A stretch of 64,000 nucleotides of DNA, from positions 21,829 through 85,828 of the forward strand of contig CAITEP010000048.1 in the NCBI GenBank assembly GCA_903891475.1, written 5' to 3'. Positions 1 to 7,375 of the stretch are shown here, piece after piece. A model generated the notes under the pieces. The model did no database searches and had not been told where the DNA came from. It saw only the letters and a program-made list of their open reading frames with translations. The stretch's first letter is position 1; each line of letters starts with the position of its first letter. A program made the translations under genes and the position numbers. Source of the stretch: an uncultured Mucilaginibacter sp. (lineage in GTDB: Bacteria > Bacteroidota > Bacteroidia > Sphingobacteriales > Sphingobacteriaceae).

Positions 1-1
1 T

Positions 2-1654
2 AAAATTGCCAAACCCGAATTATGGTCCACCAGCAGACCCTATTTATATAAAATTGTAAGTGAGGTGGTTGAAGATGGCATTGTAATTGACAACTATACC
101 ACCCCATTAGGCATACGCTATTTTAATTTTGATGCCGATAAGGGTTTCTCACTAAATGGTAAGCCAATGAAAATTCTAGGCGTTTGCGATCACCATGATT
201 TGGGATGCCTGGGCGCAGCAATGAATACCCGAGCTTTGGAAAGGCAATTGCAAATGTTAAAGGATATGGGCTGTAATGCCATCCGTACCTCGCATAACCC
301 ACCTGCGCCCGAACTCCTCGATCTATGCGATAAAATGGGCTTTATTGTGATGGATGAGGCCTTTGATTGCTGGGAACTAGCAAAGGCTAAGTACGATTAT
401 CACCTGTTTTTTAAGGAATGGCATAGACTGGATCTGGAAGATCAAATACTGCGCGACCGTAACCACCCCTCTGTTTTTATATGGAGCATTGGGAACGAAA
501 TTGGCGAACAAGGTTCAAACAGCGCCTTAAGCATTGCGCCCGAATTGGCAAACATAGTACGAAGTCTGGACAATACCCGACCTATTACAACCGCTAACGA
601 CCGACCTGATACCAGCAATAAAATTATCAAGTCGGGTGCATTAGATTTGATTGGCTATAATTACCATGAATTTGATTATGCCAAATTCCACGACCGCTAC
701 CCCGGTAAAAAGTTCATCGCTACCGAGACTACTTCGGGTTTGGAGACGCGCGGACATTATGATATGCCCTCCGATAGTGTGCGGGTTTGGCCAGCCCGTT
801 GGGATAAACCATTTACTGATGGTAACCCCGATAACAGTGTATCAGCTTATGATAACGTGCGCCCGGCTTGGGGCTCAACCCATGAAGCCACTTGGAAGGT
901 GATGAAAAAGTACGATTTCCTTTCGGGATTTTTTATTTGGACGGGCTTTGATTACTTGGGCGAGCCTACACCTTATTCATGGCCCAGCCGAAGCTCCTAC
1001 TTTGGGATAATTGATTTGGCTGGCTTCCCTAAGGATGTATTTTACATGTACCAAAGCGAATGGACCAACAAAACCGTATTGCATATTTTCCCGCATTGGA
1101 ACTGGGAAGCAGGCAAAACGGTGGATGTTTGGGCCTATTATAATAAGGCAGATGAGGTGGAGCTGTTTTTAAACGGTGTATCATTAGGTAAAAAAAGCAA
1201 AGTTGGGGATGATTTGCACGTAATGTGGCGCGTTAAGTATGAGCCCGGTACTTTAAAAGCCATTAGCCGTAAAAAAGGGAAAGTAGTAATGACGGATGAA
1301 ATACATACCGCGGGCGCCCCGGCCAAAATTGAGTTAACCGCCGATAGGAATGAAATTTACGCGGATGGTAAGGACCTATCCTTCATTACCATAAAAATAT
1401 TGGATAAGGATGGGAACCTGGTACCCAATGCCGATAATTTAGTAAACTTTAAGCTAACCGATGGCGCGTTTATAGCCGGTGTTGACAATGGCGACGAAGT
1501 AAGCCACGAGCCCTTTAAGGCAAATTACCGCAAAACATTTAACGGAAAAGCGCTGGCGGTGGTACAAGCCACCACCAAGCCAGGGGAAGTAACATTTACC
1601 GCCACCGCTGAGGGGTTAGCACCTGCGACTATAACTTTAAAGGTGAAATTATAG
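2..1654 (+). CDS. Glycoside hydrolase family 2 (beta-galactosidase-like), 5' truncated by the window
   Basis: The reading frame is open from base 2, so the gene starts outside the window; the GTG at 65 is internal because the codons before it already encode family sequence (KPELWSTSRPYLYK, end of the GH2 sugar-binding/beta-sandwich domains). The TIM-barrel part follows, with acid/base Glu in SIGNE (codon 497-499) and the likely nucleophile Glu in IATETTS (codon 725-727). WTGFDYLGEPTPY and the beta-rich C-terminal third fit the GH2 subgroup with a DUF4982-type and a further Ig-like domain. Family knowledge: exo-hydrolysis of beta-galactosides or related polysaccharide fragments, usually in the periplasm. 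Substrate and signal peptide cannot be judged from this part. Family call is firm; exact specificity is not. Confidence 0.93.
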   Translation, partial: KIAKPELWSTSRPYLYKIVSEVVEDGIVIDNYTTPLGIRYFNFDADKGFSLNGKPMKILGVCDHHDLGCLGAAMNTRALERQLQMLKDMGCNAIRTSHNPPAPELLDLCDKMGFIVMDEAFDCWELAKAKYDYHLFFKEWHRLDLEDQILRDRNHPSVFIWSIGNEIGEQGSNSALSIAPELANIVRSLDNTRPITTANDRPDTSNKIIKSGALDLIGYNYHEFDYAKFHDRYPGKKFIATETTSGLETRGHYDMPSDSVRVWPARWDKPFTDGNPDNSVSAYDNVRPAWGSTHEATWKVMKKYDFLSGFFIWTGFDYLGEPTPYSWPSRSSYFGIIDLAGFPKDVFYMYQSEWTNKTVLHIFPHWNWEAGKTVDVWAYYNKADEVELFLNGVSLGKKSKVGDDLHVMWRVKYEPGTLKAISRKKGKVVMTDEIHTAGAPAKIELTADRNEIYADGKDLSFITIKILDKDGNLVPNADNLVNFKLTDGAFIAGVDNGDEVSHEPFKANYRKTFNGKALAVVQATTKPGEVTFTATAEGLAPATITLKVKL

Positions 1655-1797
1655 GGTACAAAGGTGTGACGGTTTATCCGCACAGTGGAGATGTTCAAAA
1701 ACCACAAGAGGAACCCTTGCGGTTGCATCGGGGCAATTAGAACAAATACTCAAGAATGTTTATACTCAATTCCCTTTACTTTGAAAAGCGATATTAG

Positions 1798-2679
1798 ATG
1801 AAAGAAGTAATTGAATTTAGAATTAATAATAGATATGCTAATTTATTATTACAACCAAACGAGATAAAAAGCAATAGCACAAATACTGTTATTTATGTTG
1901 CCAAGGATGATGAAAAATTTGAAAAAATTAGAATCTTGACCAAGCAGATAAGGGAAAAATACAATGATTTCTTTTTTCTTTATTCAAACATAAAACGTGA
2001 ATACGGTAAAAAAGAGTTAGAATCATCTTCATTATTAAATATTAAAATCAAAACAACTTTTGAGCCTGCTGGAGAAGAATGCGGAACAGTTTATGATGAA
2101 ACAACTGCCTGCAAAATTTGCGGTGCGAATAGGAAGCAAGTTGGCTTCCTAAAATTAAAAAGAGACTCAATACCTAAAAAAGACATTGCCCGAACAATAG
2201 CAGGAGAAGTGTTGGTTTCAGAAAAATTTGTTATCGCAATTGAGCAAAGAGGTTTAAGAGGGATGTCTTTAGAGAAAGTTAGCTATGCTGAAGGATTTTC
2301 TAATTATTATCAGTTAACTGCATCTTCGCCACAGTTAGAACTATCGAAAGATACTATTGCTGGTGTAAATATTTTTGACATGTCCGAAAGTAGTGATGTT
2401 TTAGAATTAATACTTTCAAAAAAATATCCTGTAAAGTTAGATAGAGAAGTTTATAAATGTCCAAAGGGTCATACCATCGGCTTGAATCTCTTGTCAGAAC
2501 CGTATGTTTTAAAAATAACAGTGATTGATGAATATGATTATTTTGTAAGCAGACAGAAAATAGGTGTTAAAAGAGGATTATTACGCCCTGAACCTATATA
2601 TCTGTGTTCCCAATCTTTTAGAACGATGGTATTGGAAGAAAAACTAACGGGCTTTGATTTTGAAATAGCTCATATATAA
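1798..2679 (+). CDS. Hypothetical protein with Cys pairs (possible zinc-binding fold)
   Basis: I do not recognise this 293-residue protein. It has no signal peptide or membrane span. A CKICG pair lies near residue 105, preceded by another Cys (EECGTVYDE), and KCPKGHTIGLN follows around residue 220, which could give a Cys/His metal site. The composition is strikingly AT- and Lys/Ile-rich next to the GH2 gene before it, suggesting separate origin. The gene and the following repeat (2704-2793) form a unit that is echoed by the DUF4262 gene plus a second repeat copy. The double Cys-pair layout recalls some immunity-type proteins of polymorphic toxin systems, but that is only a loose resemblance. 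Start chosen at ATG 1798. Confidence 0.7.
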   Translation: MKEVIEFRINNRYANLLLQPNEIKSNSTNTVIYVAKDDEKFEKIRILTKQIREKYNDFFFLYSNIKREYGKKELESSSLLNIKIKTTFEPAGEECGTVYDETTACKICGANRKQVGFLKLKRDSIPKKDIARTIAGEVLVSEKFVIAIEQRGLRGMSLEKVSYAEGFSNYYQLTASSPQLELSKDTIAGVNIFDMSESSDVLELILSKKYPVKLDREVYKCPKGHTIGLNLLSEPYVLKITVIDEYDYFVSRQKIGVKRGLLRPEPIYLCSQSFRTMVLEEKLTGFDFEIAHI

Positions 2680-2703
2680 ACCCTGTTGCGCATAGTTTCC
2701 TAC

Positions 2704-2793
2704 CCTTGTTGGTGTTCCGGGCGTTGGCCGTTGTTGTGTCTTATGACCAACAACTGAAGGGCAGGGAAAAGATTGCATGAAATGTAAACGTAT
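2704..2793 (+). repeat. Direct repeat copy 1 downstream of the orphan gene
   Basis: About 90 bases that recur at 3566-3660. Shared blocks include CGTTGGCCGTTGTTGTGTC, ATGACCAACAACTGAAGGGC and AAATGTAAACGTAT. Each copy holds dyad symmetry: GTTGTTG pairs with CAACAAC across a short loop, and alternatively CCTT plus GTTGG pairs with CCAAC plus AAGG with a bulge on one side. Copy 1 begins 25 bases after the stop of the 293-residue orphan. It does not carry the canonical outer boxes of an integron attC site. Confidence 0.85.
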
Positions 2794-2803
2794 ACAATGA
2801 CAA

Positions 2804-2819
2804 GACAATTTACATTGTC
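2804..2819. promoter_or_regulatory. Small inverted repeat before the DUF4262 gene
   Basis: GACAAT, a four-base TTAC loop, then ATTGTC: a perfect six-base inverted repeat ending 14 bases before the ATG at 2834. It could be an operator or a leader hairpin; no partner protein is evident in the window. The short length makes chance occurrence possible in AT-rich DNA. Confidence 0.3.
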
Positions 2820-2833
2820 AAAATTAATTTATA

Positions 2834-3541
2834 ATGACAAAAGCAGAATTTTTAGACCTCATAGGAAAAAACATTGATAAAAATGGCTATCACATCACCT
2901 ACGTCAATGGTGGGCAAAATCCAAATTTTTCCTATTCAATTGGATTATCCGAGAGGTTTGGGTTTGAGTTGATCATAGCAGGAGGATTCAATTCTATAAA
3001 AGAAAATGAACTAATATTTGAACATTTATATCAAAACCTACAATCTGGGTCGACAGTTAATTCTCGCTTTTCATTATCTGATAATGATATTTTCTATTTA
3101 GGTACTGTAGATTCTTCGTGGGGTGAAAAATTAATGTTAGGGGTTTATGATTATTATCGTGTAGTTGAAATCACAGCATATCAAATTATTCCTATAAAAA
3201 GAACTTTAGACACACCAATAATGTCAAATCCAATAATGTCAGATGACCCTATTTGGAAATGGCTTTATATGGATTGGAATATTGATGCACCAGAAAATTC
3301 TTATGTAATAACTGATTTAAATGCTTTAAAAGGTAAAACGATAACCGAAGTCGCTAAATGGGAAGAGGATGTATGGGAAATGTTTTCAGAACCGGGGCCT
3401 GACGTAGAAAAAGAAGATATCAGGATAGTACCATTAGGAACAATCTTAGGAATTGACGCTACATTAAAACCAATTTTAAATTTGCATATCGGTCAAGGAC
3501 TTTGGCGAGATAATAAAGATTCAAGCTGGCAAGATTGGTAA
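2834..3541 (+). CDS. DUF4262 domain protein
   Basis: 235 residues, cytoplasmic by sequence (no signal peptide). The N-terminal half, YHITYVNGGQNPNFSYSIGL followed by a hydrophobic strand (FELIIAGGF) and a helix, matches the DUF4262 pattern in which a His/Tyr-rich stretch precedes the motif SYSIGL. Biochemical role of DUF4262 is unknown; the family is common in accessory regions. Low G+C and Asp/Glu-rich C-terminal half (PDVEKEDIR). It lies exactly between the two copies of a 90-95 base direct repeat, which argues that gene plus repeat moved or duplicated as a unit. ATG at 2834 is used; the next in-frame ATGs fall inside the conserved region. Confidence 0.8.
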   Translation: MTKAEFLDLIGKNIDKNGYHITYVNGGQNPNFSYSIGLSERFGFELIIAGGFNSIKENELIFEHLYQNLQSGSTVNSRFSLSDNDIFYLGTVDSSWGEKLMLGVYDYYRVVEITAYQIIPIKRTLDTPIMSNPIMSDDPIWKWLYMDWNIDAPENSYVITDLNALKGKTITEVAKWEEDVWEMFSEPGPDVEKEDIRIVPLGTILGIDATLKPILNLHIGQGLWRDNKDSSWQDW

Positions 3542-3565
3542 TAGCCTTGAGGGTCTTTTTCCTTT

Positions 3566-3660
3566 CCTTGTTGGCGTTCCGTGCGTTGGCCGTTGTTGTG
3601 TCTCATGACCAACAACTGAAGGGCGGGTACAACGAAATATGTTAAGAAATGTAAACGTAT
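3566..3660 (+). repeat. Direct repeat copy 2 downstream of the DUF4262 gene
   Basis: Second copy of the element at 2704-2793, starting 24 bases after the DUF4262 stop codon. It is a few bases longer in the stretch between the AAGGGC block and the terminal AAATGTAAACGTAT block. The same GTTGTTG/CAACAAC stem is intact. Position after the stop codon is almost the same for both copies (24-25 bases), which is why a gene-plus-repeat cassette is suspected. Confidence 0.85.
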
Positions 3661-3779
3661 GCTAGGATTAATCAATTAACATGTAAACTTAATTTAGGCT
3701 GATACACTTCAAACCTGCACACCTTAAGCCCAATCCGAAGGATTGACATGTTTATAGAATAGATGCATTAGAGAAGATA

Positions 3780-3797
3780 CGACCCCGAATGGGGTCG
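3780..3797. repeat. Perfect 7-bp stem palindrome CGACCCC-GAAT-GGGGTCG
   Basis: CGACCCC (3780-3786) and GGGGTCG (3791-3797) pair perfectly around a four-base loop. It is followed at 3831-3845 by AATCCC-TTC-GGGATT, a six-base stem. From general knowledge such GACCCC palindromes recur between genes in Bacteroidota genomes and behave like REP elements; whether this one does cannot be tested in a single window. Confidence 0.55.
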
Positions 3798-3904
3798 AAT
3801 AAATTTGTATTATAAAGGCTATAAATATTTAATCCCTTCGGGATTTTGAACGACGCCTTGGCTGTGTTTCCACAGAAAAAAATGAACATTCTATATAGAA
3901 GATC

Positions 3905-3996
3905 GGTTTTTTTGTAAAAATGTCTGTGATGACACAGACTTGGGGGGGATTGGATTTTTCGTAAAAAAGTCTGTGAGGACACAGACATGGGGAGGG
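3905..3996. repeat. Imperfect tandem repeat, two 45-base units each with a hairpin
   Basis: Units 3905-3949 and 3952-3996 match at most positions. Each contains GTCTGTG-(4-base loop)-CACAGAC, a perfect seven-base stem (3922-3928/3933-3939 and 3969-3975/3980-3986), preceded by a T-run and AAAAA and followed by a G-run. Loops differ (ATGA, AGGA), so the stems look conserved while loops drift. Confidence 0.75.
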
Positions 3997-4022
3997 GGTT
4001 GGTAAAAAGTTCACTTTCAACA

Positions 4023-4053
4023 AAAAATCCCAAGTACAATGCTCGGGATTTTT
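4023..4053 (-). terminator. Intrinsic terminator of atpDC
   Basis: AAAAATCCC (4023-4031) pairs with GGGATTTTT (4045-4053) around a 13-base loop. It lies 20 bases beyond the atpC stop on the minus strand and is A/T-flanked on both sides, so it may work in both directions. Confidence 0.7.
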
Positions 4054-4073
4054 GTTTTTGGAGGAGGTTAGTG

Positions 4074-4328
4074 CTATTTATGAGCAGTAACACCTTCGGC
4101 CAAAATAATAACTTTGTTATTGGAAGCTTCCACAACGCCACCATGTATATAAAAATGCTCCTCTTTGGCAGCTCCACCCCTAATGGTAACTTTACCATCC
4201 TCCAACGTCGAGATGATTGGCGCATGGTTATTCAGAATCTCGAAAAAGCCCATCGTACCAGGTAAGGTAACAGAGGTTGCTTCGCCTTCAAAAACTGATT
4301 TATCGGGTGTAAGAATTTCTAATATCAT
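4074..4328 (-). CDS. atpC: F1 ATP synthase epsilon subunit, short form
   Basis: 84 residues, MILEILTPDKSVFEGEATSVTLPGTMGFFEIL, the N-terminal beta-sandwich of the epsilon subunit that binds gamma and the c-ring in the central stalk. HAPIISTLEDGKVTI and the GGVVEASNN strand complete the fold. The usual C-terminal two-helix inhibitory domain (family length about 130-140 residues) is absent; the short form is common in Bacteroidota, so this is not a truncation. It follows atpD on the same strand with a 77-base spacer that holds a large inverted repeat. The remaining ATP synthase genes are not in the window, as expected for phyla where atpDC are separate. Confidence 0.95.
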   Translation of the reverse strand: MILEILTPDKSVFEGEATSVTLPGTMGFFEILNNHAPIISTLEDGKVTIRGGAAKEEHFYIHGGVVEASNNKVIILAEGVTAHK

Positions 4329-4342
4329 TTTTTTGGTTGTAA

Positions 4343-4402
4343 GTTATAGGTTGTATGTTGTGGGTTATTTATACATGCAACCTACAACACACAACCTACA
4401 AC
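4343..4402. repeat. 24-base imperfect inverted repeat in the atpD-atpC spacer
   Basis: Arm 4343-4366 (GTTATAGGTTGTATGTTG and onward) is complementary to arm 4379-4402 (AACCTACAACACACAACC and onward) at 21 of 24 positions, loop 12 bases. It nearly fills the 77-base spacer. The transcript would carry a strong hairpin between atpD and atpC, which could tune relative expression or mRNA decay, or be an inserted repeat element. Confidence 0.8.
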
Positions 4403-4405
4403 AGA

Positions 4406-5911
4406 TTAATTATTCGCTTCCTGTAATAATTTTTTACCTTTTTCTATCGCTTCTTCAATGCTACCAACAAGGTTAAAGGCAGCTTCCGGATATTCATCCA
4501 CTTCGCCATCCATAATCATGTTAAAGCCTTTAATGGTATCTTTAATATCCACCAAAACGCCTTTTAAGCCGGTAAATTGCTCGGCCACGTGGAAAGGTTG
4601 TGATAAGAAACGCTGTACCCTACGAGCACGGGAAACCACCAATTTATCTTCTTCCGATAGCTCATCCATACCTAAAATGGCAATGATATCTTGTAATTCT
4701 TTATAACGTTGTAAAATCTCTTTCACACGTTGCGCGGTATTATAATGCTCATCGCCCAAAATAATCGGACTTAAAATCCGGGAAGTTGAATCCAACGGAT
4801 CCACCGCGGGGTAAATACCTAACTCCGCTATTTTACGCGAAAGTACGGTGGTAGCATCAAGGTGAGCGAAAGTTGTAGCAGGGGCAGGGTCGGTCAAGTC
4901 ATCCGCAGGTACGTAAACGGCTTGTACAGATGTGATAGAACCACGTTTGGTGGAAGTAATACGCTCTTGCATGGTACCCATTTCGGTAGCCAATGTAGGT
5001 TGGTAACCTACCGCTGATGGCATACGACCAAGCAAGGCCGATACTTCGGAACCAGCTTGGGTAAACCTAAAGATATTATCAATAAAGAACAGAATATCAC
5101 GACCTTTACCATCAGCATCACCATCGCGGAAGTATTCGGCAATAGTTAAGCCTGATAAAGCCACACGTGCACGCGCGCCAGGAGGCTCGTTCATTTGTCC
5201 GAATACGAAGGTTGCTTTTGAATCTTTCAAAGCTTCGGCATCCACCTTTGATAAATCCCAACCACCTTCTTCCATCGAATGCATAAAGGCATCGCCATAT
5301 TTAATAATGCCCGATTCAAGCATCTCACGCAATAAGTCGTTACCTTCACGTGTACGCTCGCCTACCCCGGCAAATACCGATAAGCCTGAATAAGCCTTGG
5401 CAATATTGTTAATTAATTCCTGAATTAATACGGTTTTACCTACACCGGCACCACCAAACAAACCAATTTTACCACCTTTAGCATAAGGCTCTAAAAGGTC
5501 AATTACTTTAATACCTGTAAAAAGCACCTCCGTTTCGGTTGATAAATCTTCAAAACGTGGAGGCGAATTGTGGATAGGGCGTCCGTTTGTTTTATCTAAA
5601 TTCTCGATACCATCAATCGCATCGCCAACTACGTTAAAAACACGACCTTTAATATCGTCGCCAATTGGCATTTTTATAGCCGATTCAAGGTCAACAACCT
5701 TCATTCCGCGTAAAAGTCCGTCGGTCGAGTCCATGGCAATTGCACGCACGCGGTCTTCACCTAAATGCTGCTGCACTTCTAAAATAATTTTTTGGCCATT
5801 TTCCTTTGTGATTTCTAATGCATCATAAATTTTAGGAAGATGGGCGTTGTCTGTGAAGCTCACGTCAACTACCGGACCTATTATCCGTGAAATTTTTCCA
5901 ATGTTTGGCAT
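4406..5911 (-). CDS. atpD: F1 ATP synthase beta subunit
   Basis: 501 residues, the catalytic subunit of the F1 hexamer at the inner face of the cytoplasmic membrane. Seen: N-terminal beta barrel (GKISRIIGPVVDVSF), Walker A GGAGVGKT at about residues 153-160, the catalytic Glu in GVGERTREGNDL, Walker B FFIDNIFRF, and the ALLGRMPSAVGYQPTL and ATTFAHLDATTVLSR segments. C-terminal helical domain ends near EKGKKLLQEANN. Length is typical for Bacteroidota (about 500). A TAACTTTG -7 element on the minus strand (5985-5992) lies upstream. Cotranscribed with atpC. Confidence 0.99.
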   Translation of the reverse strand: MPNIGKISRIIGPVVDVSFTDNAHLPKIYDALEITKENGQKIILEVQQHLGEDRVRAIAMDSTDGLLRGMKVVDLESAIKMPIGDDIKGRVFNVVGDAIDGIENLDKTNGRPIHNSPPRFEDLSTETEVLFTGIKVIDLLEPYAKGGKIGLFGGAGVGKTVLIQELINNIAKAYSGLSVFAGVGERTREGNDLLREMLESGIIKYGDAFMHSMEEGGWDLSKVDAEALKDSKATFVFGQMNEPPGARARVALSGLTIAEYFRDGDADGKGRDILFFIDNIFRFTQAGSEVSALLGRMPSAVGYQPTLATEMGTMQERITSTKRGSITSVQAVYVPADDLTDPAPATTFAHLDATTVLSRKIAELGIYPAVDPLDSTSRILSPIILGDEHYNTAQRVKEILQRYKELQDIIAILGMDELSEEDKLVVSRARRVQRFLSQPFHVAEQFTGLKGVLVDIKDTIKGFNMIMDGEVDEYPEAAFNLVGSIEEAIEKGKKLLQEANN

Positions 5912-5984
5912 ATATAACCTGGTAATTTAAATTTATTGTTATGAACCCGACCATGCCCTAATAGCACTTACAGTTTCAGAGGCG

Positions 5985-5992
5985 CAAAGTTA
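5985..5992 (-). promoter_or_regulatory. Candidate -7 element for atpD
   Basis: Minus strand reads TAACTTTG, an exact match to the Bacteroidota consensus TAnnTTTG, 73 bases before the atpD start. A -33 TTG at the preferred spacing is not clear (nearest at 11 and 25 bases), so support is partial. Confidence 0.45.
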
Positions 5993-6085
5993 AGATTTAT
6001 AAGCAAATAATAAATAGCAAGAATTATATTTTATAGAGGCATTTTTTAAAAGCTATGTAAAGTTTTTTAAAATAAATATTTTACC

Positions 6086-6093
6086 TATGTTTG
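6086..6093 (+). promoter_or_regulatory. Candidate -7 element for the FadL-type gene
   Basis: TATGTTTG fits TAnnTTTG exactly and lies 40 bases before the ATG at 6134. No clear TTG is seen at the -33 position; a T-rich run occupies it. Confidence 0.45.
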
Positions 6094-6133
6094 ATGTTCC
6101 AATTTTATAAACTGATCAACCATCAAAAAAATT

Positions 6134-7357
6134 ATGATGAAAAAACTACTACTAATTTTCATTAGTCTTTTGCCTTTTTTAGCAAAATCGCAAGGCTTTC
6201 AAGTCAATTTATTTGGCGAAAAGCAAATAGGCATGGGTCATACCGGAACAGGCCTTGCCATGGACGGCGCGGCTGTTGTTTTTAACCCCGGCGCCGTAGC
6301 CATGCTACCCGAAAACTACATTCAAGGAGGTATAAGCCCGCTCGTATTCCAGTCAGACTTTAACCCATCTGGTACAAATACCCAATACCATACCTTGGAT
6401 AAGAAAGCCTACCCATTTAGTTTTTACGGCGCATTCGGCCCTAAAAAAGGGATATGGAAACTAGGCTTTGGGGTTTACACACCATTTGGAGGCTTAGCTG
6501 ACTGGGGACAAACTTGGCAAGGCCGCTACGTATTGGAAAGCCTTAATCTAAAAGCCATCTATTTTCAGCCAACATTAAGTGTAAAATTATCCGAAAACCT
6601 AAGCATTGGCGCGGGTTTTGTTTACAACCATGGCAGTGTTGATTTAACAAAAGCCATCCCACTATCATACGCAAACGGACAAGACGGGCAAGCAGAGCTA
6701 ACTGGAAGCGGCAAAGGTTATGGCTGGAATGCGGGTATTTATTATAAGAGTGCTGATTTTACGGCAGGATTTTCGCACAGGAGCCAAGTTACCACTACCA
6801 TAAGCGGAGGGAACGCTATTTTTACGGTTCCTGCATCGTTACAGCCAAATTTTCCACAACCCAATACTTTTAGTGCCACTATACCTTTGCCAGCTGTTAA
6901 TTCAATTGGTATAGGATTGTATCCAACTAAAAAATGGATACTGGCTTTTGATATCAATTATACAAGTTGGAGCGTGTACAAAAATTTAGAATTTGATTAT
7001 TCAAAAACCACATCGATCCTTACAAATACTGTATCGCCAAGAAATTATAAAGATGCTTATACGTTTAGAGCTGGTGCGCAATACAAAGCAAATAACCAAG
7101 TTGATTTACGTTTTGGTACCGGTTATGGAACAACGGCGGTTGCTGATGGCTATGTAACACCCGAAGCACCTGATGCTAACAGAGTATATTTAACAGGAGG
7201 TTTAGGTATTAAATTTACCAAACAACTTGATTTAGACCTTGTTTTCGAATACGAACATTTAATGTCTCGTACTCAAACCAATATCGAATCGCAACTTTCC
7301 GGAACGTTTGAAACCAACGTGTTCATTCCCGGTGTTTCATTAGCTTATCATTGGTAA
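6134..7357 (+). CDS. OmpP1/FadL/TodX family outer membrane porin
   Basis: 407 residues with a signal peptide (MKKLLLIFISLLPFLAKSQ). The mature start GFQVNLFGEKQIGMGHTGTG and AVVFNPGAVAMLP are the hallmark N-terminal region of FadL-like channels, where a plug segment precedes a 14-strand barrel; the protein ends in an aromatic residue (YHW) as outer membrane barrels do. Known role of the family: diffusion of hydrophobic compounds such as long-chain fatty acids across the outer membrane; the substrate here is unknown. Two consecutive ATGs (6134, 6137) are possible starts. The next gene, an SGNH lipoprotein, starts 18 bases downstream, so a lipid-hydrolysis/uptake pair is likely. Confidence 0.93.
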   Translation: MMKKLLLIFISLLPFLAKSQGFQVNLFGEKQIGMGHTGTGLAMDGAAVVFNPGAVAMLPENYIQGGISPLVFQSDFNPSGTNTQYHTLDKKAYPFSFYGAFGPKKGIWKLGFGVYTPFGGLADWGQTWQGRYVLESLNLKAIYFQPTLSVKLSENLSIGAGFVYNHGSVDLTKAIPLSYANGQDGQAELTGSGKGYGWNAGIYYKSADFTAGFSHRSQVTTTISGGNAIFTVPASLQPNFPQPNTFSATIPLPAVNSIGIGLYPTKKWILAFDINYTSWSVYKNLEFDYSKTTSILTNTVSPRNYKDAYTFRAGAQYKANNQVDLRFGTGYGTTAVADGYVTPEAPDANRVYLTGGLGIKFTKQLDLDLVFEYEHLMSRTQTNIESQLSGTFETNVFIPGVSLAYHW

Positions 7358-7375
7358 TATTAAATTTTAGATAAC

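Larger units (their letters stand above)
3661..4022. other. Intergenic zone of hairpin repeats, no gene
   Basis: I see no credible coding region here; open frames on either strand are low complexity or antisense to atpC. The stretch holds several palindromes: CGACCCC/GGGGTCG (3780-3797), AATCCC/GGGATT (3831-3845) and a 45-base imperfect tandem repeat (3905-3949 and 3952-3996). Elements of this look are frequent in Bacteroidota intergenic DNA and may be REP-like. Confidence 0.7.

Noticed and set aside
65..67. GTG at 65 as true start of the GH2 gene
   Set aside because: The frame continues upstream to the window edge with clear GH2 sequence, so the gene is cut by the window.
2704..3660. Repeat copies as integron attC sites
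   Set aside because: The required outer boxes (RYYYAAC at one end, GTTRRRY at the other) are not present, and no integrase is in the window; kept only as a cassette-like repeat.
3752..4265. Overlapping open frames on both strands near atpC
   Set aside because: They run through hairpin repeats or antisense to atpC, have no family features and no plausible start signals.
4074..4328. atpC as a truncated gene
   Set aside because: Epsilon subunits of about 80 residues without the C-terminal helices are usual in Bacteroidota; the beta-sandwich is complete.
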